Shown here piece by piece: positions 6,863 through 14,797 of a stretch of DNA of 64,000 bases. Below the pieces are notes generated by a model. That model saw only the letters and a list, made by a program, of their open reading frames with translations. It was not told the origin of the DNA and did no database searches. Positions within the stretch are counted from its first letter, which is position 1. Each line of letters starts with the position of its first letter. A program made the position numbers and the translations under genes. The DNA comes from Clostridia bacterium (GTDB lineage: Bacteria > Bacillota > Clostridia > Christensenellales > Borkfalkiaceae), in the NCBI GenBank assembly GCA_017626305.1, contig JAGAIW010000143.1, positions 1 through 64,000 on the forward strand. The letters run 5' to 3'.

Positions 6863-7612
6863 ATGAAAAAATCAATAAAAAGAAGATACCTGTTTGCGGC
6901 GGTTGCTTTGGCGATTGCCTTGCCCGTGGCGGTAGGGGTGAGCGCGACGGTTTCCGTTGCGCCTAATCCAACGTCGACGGCAACGACGGACGCCGTTTTC
7001 ACGGCGATATTGCGGCAGGGGTCTAAGGGTAGCGAAGTCAAGGAAATGCAACGCCGCTTAAAACAATGGGGATATTATAAAGGAAGCGTAGACGGCATTT
7101 TCGGTTCGGGAACGCGCGCCGCGGTAATTGCCTTCCAAAAGAAAAACGGTTTAACGGCTGACGGCGTGGTGGGGAAAGCTACGTATAAAGCGTTGGGCAT
7201 GACGGACGCGTATAACGCTTTGGATAACGCGGTCAGCAGCGGCAGCGTGGGTGGATTTTCCAGCTCGGACGTATATTTGCTGGCGCGGACAATCTATGCC
7301 GAAGGCAGGGGTGAGCCGTACGTGGGTCAGGTAGCAATCGGAGCGGTGGTGCTCAATCGCGTACGCCATTCGGCTTTCCCGAACACAATATCGGGGGTGG
7401 TGTATCAAAAACACGCGTTTACGGCGGTGTCGGACGGACAAATCAATTTAACGCCCAACGAAACGGCAATGCGCGCGGCGCGTGACGCCATCAACGGTTG
7501 GGACCCGTCGGGTGGGGCTATCTATTATTATAACCCTGCCGTCGCTACCAGCGCGTGGATATTCGATAGACAAACGGTCACCGTTATCGGGAAACACGTG
7601 TTTGCTATTTGA
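6863..7612 (+). CDS. sleB: Spore cortex-lytic enzyme SleB
   Basis: A 249-residue lytic transglycosylase that degrades cortex peptidoglycan during germination. Residues 1-28 are a signal peptide. About 50-112 form a peptidoglycan-binding domain (L-R-Q-G-S-K-G-S-E-V to G-K-A-T-Y-K-A-L). A Ser/Gly linker leads to the catalytic domain from about 137, with A-E-G-R-G-E-P carrying the expected catalytic Glu147, and A-I-G-A-V-V-L-N-R-V typical of the Hydrolase_2 family. AGGAGG precedes the ATG. ypeB follows after 16 bases, the classic pair in which YpeB stabilises SleB in the dormant spore. Confidence 0.95.
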   Translation: MKKSIKRRYLFAAVALAIALPVAVGVSATVSVAPNPTSTATTDAVFTAILRQGSKGSEVKEMQRRLKQWGYYKGSVDGIFGSGTRAAVIAFQKKNGLTADGVVGKATYKALGMTDAYNALDNAVSSGSVGGFSSSDVYLLARTIYAEGRGEPYVGQVAIGAVVLNRVRHSAFPNTISGVVYQKHAFTAVSDGQINLTPNETAMRAARDAINGWDPSGGAIYYYNPAVATSAWIFDRQTVTVIGKHVFAI

Positions 7613-7628
7613 TAAGGGGGAGTATAGT

Positions 7629-9236
7629 ATGGACGAAAAAAAGAAAGAGATATCCGTAAACGTGTCTTCGGGCGCGGAAAAGGTGGAAAGTATCACCCGT
7701 CAATCGGTGCAAAATGATGGTGACGAGCGGCTTGTGAAAACGGAAGTGGTCACCAAAAGTAAACGGCTTTCGGAAGAAGACGCGGCAAAAGCGCGCGTTG
7801 CGGCGGCGTTGAAAAAACAGGAAGAAAAAAAGAGAAAGCAGGAAGAAAAAGAACGCAAACGCCAAGAACGCGCACGCCAAAAAGCCAACCGTAAACGGGA
7901 GAAAGAACGGGGCTCGAATAAGGGCTACGGCGGTTGGATTGCCGCCGTCGTGTCGCTAGGCGTGGTTACCTTGGCGCTTGGCGCGACGGTCACCGTCGGT
8001 GCAATCGATATGGCGAAAACGAAAAACGGCGTAACGGCAGGCTACCGCGCTACGACGTACGAGCTTGTGGGAATTATGGAAAACGTAGACGACGACTTGG
8101 ATCGGGCAAGACTTTCCAACTCGCCCGTGCAACAAGGGCGTATTCTCACCGATTTGTTGGTACAAGCAAGACTTGCCGAGCTGGACTTGGAAAAAATGCC
8201 TATCGCCGCCGAAGCGGACGCACAGCTCACCACGTTTATCAATCGTGTAGGGAAGGAAAGCGAACGTATGCTTTCTAAGCTCCGCCGCGGGGAAAAACTC
8301 TCCGAAAAAGACGGCGAAACGCTGTCGGGTTTGTATAAGACGGGGCACGCTATGCGCGCCATGCTGGACGAATACGCCGCCAAAATGGAAGATAAAGATA
8401 TCGTGGGGTATATCAAGGACGGCACGGGCGCTTTGGCGGACGTGTTGAACGGGCTGGAAGAGCTCACTTTGACGGAAAACCGCGCGGCTATGCCCAAGCC
8501 CTTTGAAGATAAAATGGGCGGGGCAGGTATAGGACGAACACAAAACGACGGTGGTTTTTCGTATAAAATCGATACCGCACAAGCGGAAGAAAAGTGCTTG
8601 GAATATTTCGCCGATTATCCTATCGCGGAATATCAATGCGTGGGCGAAACGGTCGGTAAAGGCTATAAGGCGTATAACGTACAAGGCTACGACGATAAAG
8701 GGACGCTTTTATTTGCAGAAATTGACAGCGCAAGCGGCGCTTTGGTAAAATTTAATTATTACGAAGACTGCAAAGAAAATACCTTTGATTTACAAAACGC
8801 GCAAATGATTGCGGAAAATTTTTTGGAAAAGCTGGGGTATACCCAAATGCAAGCCATGCGCGTACGCGAAAACGGCACGGACGGAGATTTTACTTTCGTG
8901 TTCGTCGAAGATGGCGTGGCTTATTATCCTGACGCAATCCGTGTAAAGGTGTGCCGCAATCGCGGTATGGTGACGGGCTTGGACGCTACGGCGTTTATGC
9001 GTAATCATAGAGAGCGCAACGCTCCGCAAGTGCGCATTTCGTTGGATACCGCTATGGACAGCCTGCATAAGGACTTGCAGGTGAATAGCTGGCGGCTGGC
9101 GGCGGTGCATACCGCACGCGGCGAACGCACGGCTTACGAGTTTATTTGCTCGTTTGAAGAAGAAAATTACCTTGTGTACGTCGACGCCGTTACGGGTGAT
9201 GAAATCTCTATCGTCAACGTTAAAAACGTAAAATAA
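7629..9236 (+). CDS. ypeB: Germination protein YpeB with basic N-terminal extension
   Basis: A 535-residue membrane-anchored protein, start at ATG 7629 behind AAGGGGGAG. YpeB holds SleB inactive and stable until germination. Residues 103-125 are the membrane anchor; C-terminal segments carry PepSY-like repeats (for example A-E-E-K-C-L-E-Y-F and Q-N-A-Q-M-I-A-E-N-F-L-E-K-L). The first 100 residues are unusual: a charged, Lys/Arg/Glu-rich probable coiled coil absent from the roughly 450-residue Bacillus protein. Position after sleB supports identity. A terminator follows. Confidence 0.92.
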   Translation: MDEKKKEISVNVSSGAEKVESITRQSVQNDGDERLVKTEVVTKSKRLSEEDAAKARVAAALKKQEEKKRKQEEKERKRQERARQKANRKREKERGSNKGYGGWIAAVVSLGVVTLALGATVTVGAIDMAKTKNGVTAGYRATTYELVGIMENVDDDLDRARLSNSPVQQGRILTDLLVQARLAELDLEKMPIAAEADAQLTTFINRVGKESERMLSKLRRGEKLSEKDGETLSGLYKTGHAMRAMLDEYAAKMEDKDIVGYIKDGTGALADVLNGLEELTLTENRAAMPKPFEDKMGGAGIGRTQNDGGFSYKIDTAQAEEKCLEYFADYPIAEYQCVGETVGKGYKAYNVQGYDDKGTLLFAEIDSASGALVKFNYYEDCKENTFDLQNAQMIAENFLEKLGYTQMQAMRVRENGTDGDFTFVFVEDGVAYYPDAIRVKVCRNRGMVTGLDATAFMRNHRERNAPQVRISLDTAMDSLHKDLQVNSWRLAAVHTARGERTAYEFICSFEEENYLVYVDAVTGDEISIVNVKNVK

Positions 9237-9240
9237 ATGA

Positions 9241-9276
9241 AAGACCGCCGTTGGTTAAAAAACGGTGGTTTTTTCT
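9241..9276 (+). terminator. Terminator of the sleB-ypeB unit
   Basis: ACCGCCGTT pairs with AACGGTGGT around a short A-rich loop, followed by TTTTTT. Confidence 0.85.
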
Positions 9277-9302
9277 TCCAAAAATTTTTTTCGACAAAAC
9301 AC

Positions 9303-9331
9303 TTGACGAATCGCATAATCTGTGTTATAAT
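9303..9331 (+). promoter_or_regulatory. Promoter for the Fur-family gene
   Basis: TTGACG (9303-9308), 17 bases, TATAAT (9326-9331). AT-rich sequence around it could hold a Fur/PerR-type operator, but I see no clear inverted repeat. Confidence 0.75.
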
Positions 9332-9370
9332 ATAATCAGTATTCAATCTTAATAAGGAGCGAATAACAAT

Positions 9371-9757
9371 ATGAAAGAACGACAGACTATGCAAAAGCAG
9401 GTGATATACGACGCGCTTTGTTCGCTGAATCATCCGACGGCGACGGAAGTGTACGCGGCGGTGCACGATAGTTATCCTACGGTTTCGCGCGCCACGGTTT
9501 TTCGCGTGCTTAGCGGCTTTGCCGCCAACGGGAAGGCGTTGGAGTTGCGCTCGTCAGGGCAGGAAATGCGGTACGATTATAACACGTACGCGCATTATCA
9601 CGCGCGGTGTACGGAGTGCGGTCGGCTTTCGGACGTAACGGTAAACGGATTTAAGGAGAAGAATTTGCTTGCGAATGCTTGCGACGAGTTTACGTTGCAA
9701 GGGGTAACGTTGGAATTTTTCGGCGTTTGTAAATTTTGTCAGGGGAAAACCTGCTAA
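9371..9757 (+). CDS. Fur-family metal-dependent repressor, PerR-like
   Basis: A 128-residue regulator. The winged helix occupies residues 1-75 (H-P-T-A-T-E-V-Y-A-A-V, then S-R-A-T-V-F-R-V-L). A metal-sensing part follows: H-Y-H-A-R-C-T-E-C-G-R with one CxxC pair and C-K-F-C-Q near the C-terminus with the second, together the structural zinc site of Fur/PerR proteins. Length and the Y-x-H-x-H-A-R-C block are closest to PerR-type peroxide sensors, but Zur or Fur function is possible. It has its own promoter, AAGGAG site and terminator. Confidence 0.88.
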   Translation: MKERQTMQKQVIYDALCSLNHPTATEVYAAVHDSYPTVSRATVFRVLSGFAANGKALELRSSGQEMRYDYNTYAHYHARCTECGRLSDVTVNGFKEKNLLANACDEFTLQGVTLEFFGVCKFCQGKTC

Positions 9758-9764
9758 GAAAAGG

Positions 9765-9797
9765 AGCGGTATCTGAAAAGGTACCGCTTGTATTTTT
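9765..9797 (+). terminator. Terminator after the Fur-family gene
   Basis: AGCGGTATC pairs with GGTACCGCT around TGAAAA, followed by a T-rich run. Confidence 0.8.
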
Positions 9798-9832
9798 GTG
9801 ATAAGAAAAAACGCAAATGCTTGCAAAAACCG

Positions 9833-9861
9833 TTGACAATTACACGGAAAACTTGTATAAT
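9833..9861 (+). promoter_or_regulatory. Consensus promoter of the tRNA-Gly gene
   Basis: TTGACA (9833-9838), 17 bases, TATAAT (9856-9861): both hexamers match consensus exactly, as expected of a stable-RNA promoter. Confidence 0.9.
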
Positions 9862-9878
9862 AAGGACACAAAGAAAAC

Positions 9879-9953
9879 GCAGGTGTCGCCTAGCGGTATG
9901 GCGGCAGCTTCCCAAGCTGTTCCCGGCGAGTTCGACTCTCGTCACCTGCTCCA
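9879..9953 (+). tRNA. tRNA-Gly, anticodon CCC
   Basis: Full cloverleaf: acceptor GCAGGTG/CACCTGC (9879-9885 with 9943-9949), D stem GCC/GGC, anticodon stem GCAGC/GCTGT with loop TTCCCAA giving anticodon CCC, and T arm GCGAG-TTCGACT-CTCGT. Discriminator T at 9950 and an encoded CCA at 9951-9953. It reads GGG glycine codons. It has its own consensus promoter and terminator. It is the left edge of the accessory region. Confidence 0.95.
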
Positions 9954-9960
9954 AGTCAGT

Positions 9961-10012
9961 ATAATCCGAACTATTTGTTTACAACAAGCGAATGGTTCGG
10001 ATTATCTTTTTA
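9961..10012 (+). terminator. Terminator of tRNA-Gly
   Basis: ATAATCCGAAC (9961-9971) pairs perfectly with GTTCGGATTAT (9995-10005), followed by CTTTTTA. Confidence 0.85.
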
Positions 10013-10026
10013 TATTGAAAAAGAAT

Positions 10027-10060
10027 GATAAAGAAAAAGCGACGGAATATTTCCGTCGCT
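10027..10060 (-). terminator. Minus-strand terminator of the 40-residue gene
   Basis: GCGACGGAA and TTCCGTCGC (10039-10059) pair; on the minus strand the hairpin is followed by TTTTTCTTT, fitting the gene that ends at 10076. Confidence 0.75.
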
Positions 10061-10075
10061 TCTCAGAACTACCGA

Positions 10076-10198
10076 TTATTCTTCATATACGGGGATTCTG
10101 AACGCTCTTTTGCCATATTGCTTGGCGTAAAGAACGGTTCCATCTTTCAGGGTGATTTTAGTCCTGTAGATGTAATACCGAACACGTTTTTCGTCCAT
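10076..10198 (-). CDS. Small basic hypothetical protein (40 residues)
   Basis: Minus-strand gene from ATG 10198 with AGGAG eight bases upstream and a terminator directly downstream. The product begins M-D-E-K-R-V-R-Y-Y-I-Y-R-T-K and continues I-T-L-K-D-G-T-V-L-Y-A-K-Q-Y-G-K-R, ending V-Y-E-E; it is Tyr/Arg/Lys-rich and could be one small beta sheet. I recognise no family. Ribosome site, terminator and coding-like composition together argue for a real gene. It is the first gene inside the accessory region next to tRNA-Gly. Confidence 0.6.
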   Translation of the reverse strand: MDEKRVRYYIYRTKITLKDGTVLYAKQYGKRAFRIPVYEE

Positions 10199-10324
10199 GT
10201 TCTACTCCTGTTTTTGCTTTAGAAATCCACCTTTTGATAAGGTCGTCACTGTGGCTGACTACGCCTAAAACAAGATTTTATATAAAAAATGATAAGAAAA
10301 GTTGCCCCACGGGGGTGTAAATCA

Positions 10325-10353
10325 TTGCAATTTATCCCGATTTATGGTATACT
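10325..10353 (+). promoter_or_regulatory. Promoter in the gap after the small gene
   Basis: TTGCAA (10325-10330), 17 bases, TATACT (10348-10353). No protein gene follows on this strand; see the short transcription unit. Confidence 0.55.
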
Positions 10354-10359
10354 AAACTT

Positions 10360-10433
10360 GCTTAGGGTGAAGTATACACAATGTGTGCATCACAAGAAAG
10401 GCAGGGTGACAGATTTCATTCCTGTCTTTTTTC
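10360..10433 (+). ncRNA. Candidate short RNA between promoter and terminator
   Basis: A transcript from the promoter at 10325-10353 would reach a hairpin after about 40 bases: AAAGGCAGG (10397-10405) with CCTGTCTTT (10421-10429), then TTTTT. No open frame with a ribosome site fits. The RNA of about 70 bases would also hold a small TACACA/TGTGTG stem near 10375-10388. No known family recognised. Confidence 0.35.
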
Positions 10434-10443
10434 TTACAATTTT

Positions 10444-10818
10444 TTATTTTTTTGATAACTCAACGATAAGAAAAACAGTACCTTCGTCTTCCTCTAATTT
10501 TGCTAAATAGGAGACGGCATCTTTCCCTAATGTCAGCTTTGCCAATTTACTAACTTCGGCTACAAGCTTTTTAGATTGAATACGTATCCAATTCTTTTTC
10601 TTTTCGTTTGTTACAAAGTCAAATGCTTTAACGGTAGAATTTTCAGTTGCAGCGCAAATGCCCATAACTTTTTTTGTTTTATCCAGACCAATATGCACTT
10701 TTTGGGGGTAACCGAGAAGTTCAATCGCTTCTCGACTGAAAATAATACCCGCATTCGAAATAGAAACTTTTGCCATTCCGCTAGTATCTATTGAATAGTC
10801 AAAGGTATATTTTGCCAT
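10444..10818 (-). CDS. Conserved-looking hypothetical protein next to the restriction genes
   Basis: A 124-residue protein from ATG 10818, with AGGAGAG directly upstream. It begins M-A-K-Y-T-F-D-Y-S-I-D and contains I-I-F-S-R-E-A-I-E-L-L-G-Y-P-Q-K-V-H-I-G-L-D, a stretch I associate with a small uncharacterised family of clostridial mobile regions, but I cannot give a function. The rest is Lys-rich, mixed helix and strand, without signal or membrane segments. It has its own promoter and reads in the same direction as the helicase gene, about 250 bases beyond it. Confidence 0.7.
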   Translation of the reverse strand: MAKYTFDYSIDTSGMAKVSISNAGIIFSREAIELLGYPQKVHIGLDKTKKVMGICAATENSTVKAFDFVTNEKKKNWIRIQSKKLVAEVSKLAKLTLGKDAVSYLAKLEEDEGTVFLIVELSKK

Positions 10819-10839
10819 AAAATCTCTCCTTTTGATAAA

Positions 10840-10868
10840 AGTATACCAAATAATAAAAAACAAGTCAA
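10840..10868 (-). promoter_or_regulatory. Promoter of the 124-residue gene
   Basis: Minus strand: TTGACT (10868-10863), 17 bases, TATACT (10845-10840), close to the ribosome site. Confidence 0.7.
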
Positions 10869-11035
10869 GCAATTTTAGCGGAAAAAATACAAAATATTAG
10901 AAAAAATACAAGAAAAAAACAAAACGAAACAAAAACGAAACAAGTTTATCTCAAAAATGCGTAAATTTCGAGAAGATTTGATGCAAAGCAAAAAGTGATT
11001 GGTGTTGACGATTAAAAACAAAACAAAGATGTACA

Positions 11036-11075
11036 AGCAAAAAACAAGCCGGCTTTTCACCGACTTGTTTTTATT
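11036..11075 (-). terminator. Terminator of the helicase gene
   Basis: On the minus strand CAAGTCGG pairs with CCGGCTTG (one U-G wobble) around a short loop and is followed by TTTTTT. The wobble direction fits minus-strand transcription. Confidence 0.75.
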
Positions 11076-13965
11076 ATATTAATTCCAAAAAACCCATTTC
11101 GAAAGCAGACGGGAAAACAAACGTCTTTTCGCCTTGTCCGAAATCGACCTTTATGTACTTTTGCGCTTTGTCGATACGGACAATCTTGCCTTCGCCAAAC
11201 TTCTTATGAATAACGGTTGCACCGGCAACTGCGTCCGACAGGTCAAGTTCGGGCTTCTTGGGTTCTTCTTTTGCCGTCACAGTCGTTGTTACAGTAGGTT
11301 TTACGCCATACGTCGCCGTGATAGAATCACCCGTTTTAGGCGGTGTTTTCGGCTCGATAACGGTAGGGGCAATTTCTTCCATAATTTCGGGGATTGCTTC
11401 TGTCGCAAAATCCATAGTGGCTTGTTGATTGAAGAACAGTTTTTGATATTCTTCCCTGCGAATAACGGTATCCCAACCACCGATTTCGTCGGAAATATTC
11501 TTTTCAATACCTGTATAGGAAAGCGACGAATCTTCATAACGCTTGAACTTAAAAATTGCGTCGTTCATAAGGCTTGCGTTGAATACCCCGATAGAACACA
11601 AAAGGTTGAAATCGTTTACGTCCAAACCCGTAACCTTCTTGAAAAGTCCAGGCTCTAATTGCGTAATAACGTCTTTCAAAGACCGTTCACGGTAGTCCGT
11701 CAAATACATAAACACGGGAATACGCGTAGCAAACTTGATGAGTTTTTCCTGTATCTGCTTGCGCTTAGATTTATATTCTTTTTCTTCGTCGGAAAGCTCT
11801 TTCTTTTCTTTCGGCGTGAGCTTATCGCCTGCTTCCTTTTTCGCCTTTTTAACGTGTTCGGATTTGTTGATAATCGTTTGAATGTCTTGATTCAAAGAAC
11901 GGAAACCTTCGATATTCATAATCGCATCCAAGGCTTCCTTGTTGGAAAGCAAGCGCGACAAAGTGTCGTTGTCTACGTTGACAAGTAAAGCCGATTCCCA
12001 ACGTTTCGCGAGCAAGGTTGCACTCGTACCTGCCATGGCGATATCGAGAATATCTTGCGCGTTGATTTGTTTCATCGTACTGCCGTCGTAAGCCAAAACG
12101 GGCAAGAAATGAATGAAATCCGCAACCTTCTTTTCAGGGTTGGATTCGTCCACGTTCAAACGGCAAGAATAGTCGGAAATCTGCCGTAACGCTCTATCCA
12201 AAGCAAAGTCGAATACGTAGCACTCTTGCTTCATAATCCGCTTGTTGCCGTTATCATCCACGACTTCCCAAGGCGATTGCACACGGAACGCCGTTTGGAA
12301 ATACGTTTCGGGGGATTTGAGATTACGAAGCATAAATACACCCGTCCACGGACGAATGGTAACACCCGTTGTCAGCTTACCGCAAGAAAGGGTAATCGTC
12401 TTCGTTTCAAGGGGATTTCCCATCGACGCTTGCACGGGTTTGAGCGCTTCTAAACCGATACCTGCCCCCGTCCCAGCACATACGTTTACCTTGTAATCGT
12501 GATAGAAAGTGTTTTGTTTTTGCGCAAGCAAATTTGCCATTGCTTGACAGCTCGCAACGTTCGGCAAGAACCATAACGTATGCGATAAAACGTTTAATAA
12601 GCGCGTATCCGAGAACGGCATAGGCGGTCGTTTATCCTGCCCAAGTTTCAAATCGTCAACGCTTGACGGCAAGTAAGAACCACGTATCAAATCCAACCAC
12701 TTTTGCACTTCGTTTTCATAAACGAATTTCGCTTCGTCGCCTTTGCCTTTTGCTGAGAAAAATACGTTAAGGTCAAATTCGTCATACTCGCCTTGCACCG
12801 CGATTTGACGGATACTTTCGGGAATACGATACGTAAGCATTACCATACGTGGCAACGCAAGATAAGGATTCCCCGAACCTATCCACGATTCCTTTGCGTT
12901 TTGCTCGTCCGAATACGTCCAGTTGTAGATTTGGTCTTCGATAAACTCACCGCTGTTGATAGCGCGGAACGGCGTACCCGAAAGGAAAAGATAATACCCT
13001 GTGGAAATAGGCAAGAACGTTTCGTTATACGCGTTGTCTGCTTCCGTGCGCTTGTACTGTTCCATATCGAAATCCGCGTTTTCTTCTTCGTCGGGATTTT
13101 CAAACAGCTTTTTCGCATTTTCACGCCACGCGCCGAAATGGTATTCGTCAAAGATAACCAAATCCCATTGTGTTGCGTGGATAAACTCGTTTTTCGCCTT
13201 GATACCGCCGTTTTCATTTGTACCTAAAAGGTCTTGAAACGAACCAAATACCACGATAGGGCGCGACTTGTCCGCAACGGCAAACTGCGTATCAATATTG
13301 ATTTTGTTGTCGTGCGCGTCCTTGTTGGAAACGAATTGCCAACCTTCAAAGTCCACGTGGGAAACAAGGTCTTCACGCCAAGCCGACTCTACGGCAGGCT
13401 TAAAGGTAAGCACCAAAACGCGCTTAAAATTCATTTTCCGTGCCAACTGATAGCTCGCAAACGTTTTACCAAAGCGCATTTTCGCATTCCAAAGGAACTT
13501 TGGCGATTTTTCAGGTTCTTCCTTTTTCGCCAAAGCAAAATATTCCATCGTCTTTTGCACCGCAACTACCTGTTCAGGGCGCATTTTGAAATTCGCGTTG
13601 CGGTTTTCTTCCGAATAAATCCCTTCGCGGACTTCTAAAATCGCCGATTGCACGTCTTTGACGGTACAACGGAACCATTCGTTTTTGTCTTCGCCTTCGT
13701 TGAGCCGTCTAAATCCCTTACGGCGCAAAACGGTATGTATATCGTGGTCGGTAAAACAAGTGCCGTCCGTGCGCATAGCCGATTCTTTCAAAAGAATGCG
13801 GTACGGAATAGCGCTTGTATGGAGCTGTTCCTTGATACGCTCTTCAACGGTACGGTCGGTAAAGCCGACTTTGATATAATTTTTATGCGATTCTACACCG
13901 ACAAACTCATACGCGTAAATAGTCGGTGTAACCTGCGGTCTTTGAATAAAAAATTCTTGTGGCAT
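11074..13965 (-). CDS. Restriction-type SF2 helicase with N-terminal GIY-YIG nuclease domain
   Basis: A 963-residue protein. Residues 15-100 form a T5orf172/GIY-YIG-like nuclease domain (Y-A-Y-E-F-V-G, Y-I-K-V-G-F-T-D-R-T-V-E-E-R-I, N-E-W-F). A superfamily 2 motor follows: A-K-M-R-F-G-K-T-F-A at 161-170 as Walker A, D-E-Y-H at 273-276, S-G-T-P-F at 329-333. The last 60 residues (A-G-A-T-V-I-H-K-K-F-G-E-G-K-I-V) look like a UvrD/PcrA Tudor-like domain. With the adjacent methylase genes it is best read as the cutting and translocating subunit of a restriction-modification system. Type I/III-like is inferred, not proven. Single-gene unit here, ending at its own terminator. Confidence 0.85.
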   Translation of the reverse strand: MPQEFFIQRPQVTPTIYAYEFVGVESHKNYIKVGFTDRTVEERIKEQLHTSAIPYRILLKESAMRTDGTCFTDHDIHTVLRRKGFRRLNEGEDKNEWFRCTVKDVQSAILEVREGIYSEENRNANFKMRPEQVVAVQKTMEYFALAKKEEPEKSPKFLWNAKMRFGKTFASYQLARKMNFKRVLVLTFKPAVESAWREDLVSHVDFEGWQFVSNKDAHDNKINIDTQFAVADKSRPIVVFGSFQDLLGTNENGGIKAKNEFIHATQWDLVIFDEYHFGAWRENAKKLFENPDEEENADFDMEQYKRTEADNAYNETFLPISTGYYLFLSGTPFRAINSGEFIEDQIYNWTYSDEQNAKESWIGSGNPYLALPRMVMLTYRIPESIRQIAVQGEYDEFDLNVFFSAKGKGDEAKFVYENEVQKWLDLIRGSYLPSSVDDLKLGQDKRPPMPFSDTRLLNVLSHTLWFLPNVASCQAMANLLAQKQNTFYHDYKVNVCAGTGAGIGLEALKPVQASMGNPLETKTITLSCGKLTTGVTIRPWTGVFMLRNLKSPETYFQTAFRVQSPWEVVDDNGNKRIMKQECYVFDFALDRALRQISDYSCRLNVDESNPEKKVADFIHFLPVLAYDGSTMKQINAQDILDIAMAGTSATLLAKRWESALLVNVDNDTLSRLLSNKEALDAIMNIEGFRSLNQDIQTIINKSEHVKKAKKEAGDKLTPKEKKELSDEEKEYKSKRKQIQEKLIKFATRIPVFMYLTDYRERSLKDVITQLEPGLFKKVTGLDVNDFNLLCSIGVFNASLMNDAIFKFKRYEDSSLSYTGIEKNISDEIGGWDTVIRREEYQKLFFNQQATMDFATEAIPEIMEEIAPTVIEPKTPPKTGDSITATYGVKPTVTTTVTAKEEPKKPELDLSDAVAGATVIHKKFGEGKIVRIDKAQKYIKVDFGQGEKTFVFPSAFEMGFLELI

Positions 13966-14077
13966 AATTTACTCCAAGAAATATTAAAAATTTTTACAAA
14001 AAGAGACAAACAAATGTTTAGGTGTTTAATTTTACGGGTATAAATAATTAAAATTATTTATAAGGAGTATTTTTTAC

Positions 14078-14275
14078 GTGTTAGATTTACAAGCAGAAGT
14101 AAAAAAATTGTTGTTGCAAGTTATTCAATTCCCTACCCCAGAAGACCAAGAGCTGGCTGAGCTTTCTATTGATATGGAAAGCGTTGTGAAAAAGATAAGC
14201 GATTTACCGCTTGATTTGCGCAGAAAAGCTTATATCGTTTTTGCCAAGTTATTACATAAGTATGGGTTAATTTGA
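14078..14275 (+). CDS. Small helical protein, possible antitoxin
   Basis: A 65-residue protein with a GTG start at 14078, eleven bases after TAAGGAG. It is mostly helical (L-D-L-Q-A-E-V-K-K-L-L-L-Q-V, then D-L-P-L-D-L-R-R-K-A-Y-I-V-F-A-K-L-L). No DNA-binding fold is evident. It sits 14 bases before a PIN-domain gene, the usual order of a type II antitoxin and toxin, but antitoxin function is inferred from context only. Composition is more AT-rich than core genes. It is divergent from the helicase gene. Confidence 0.6.
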   Translation: MLDLQAEVKKLLLQVIQFPTPEDQELAELSIDMESVVKKISDLPLDLRRKAYIVFAKLLHKYGLI

Positions 14276-14289
14276 TAAGGGAATAAGAC

Positions 14290-14793
14290 ATGATTAAAAT
14301 TTTATTGGATAGCGTTGGCGTAAATATTGTAAGTGAGAATTTTGATTTTTTTCAAGAAAAGAAGGACAAATGTGAGTTCTATATTAGTCCTACTGTATTA
14401 GAAGAGTTTACGAATATGAATTCGATAGACTATGACAAATTAAAAGAAAAAACAATAGAAGAACAAAATGACTACATATTAAAGAGAATAAAGAAGCACG
14501 AAAAATTTATTGTTCTATTGATACAGTTATCTAAATTAACACCTAAATTTTTATTGGATAGCGTCTTGATAGCAAATCATTCAAGAGTGGGCTGTGCGTG
14601 CCTTGGCGATGGTATTGTGTATAAAACAATATTGAAAGAAACAAAAGGAAATGTCAATGATGCCATAATAGCAGATACAGCGGTAAACAACGATTGCTAT
14701 TTATTGACAGGAGATGATACCCTTTACAAAAAAATGACAGCTAATAACTATAAAGTTCTAAATATAGAAGATTGCAAAAAACTTTTAGCTTAA
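14290..14793 (+). CDS. PIN-domain protein, VapC-like
   Basis: A 167-residue protein. The N-terminal K-I-L-L-D-S (Asp7) and later N-D-A-I-I-A-D-T-A and T-G-D-D-T-L-Y-K-K supply the spaced acidic residues of a PIN ribonuclease site; the last block matches the family's motif of an Asp pair before a helix. PIN toxins cut tRNA or mRNA; a cellular role is also possible. RBS AAGGG precedes the ATG. Its stop is four bases from the convergent methylase stop, so the pair is wedged tightly between restriction genes. Confidence 0.7.
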   Translation: MIKILLDSVGVNIVSENFDFFQEKKDKCEFYISPTVLEEFTNMNSIDYDKLKEKTIEEQNDYILKRIKKHEKFIVLLIQLSKLTPKFLLDSVLIANHSRVGCACLGDGIVYKTILKETKGNVNDAIIADTAVNNDCYLLTGDDTLYKKMTANNYKVLNIEDCKKLLA

Positions 14794-14797
14794 ATAC

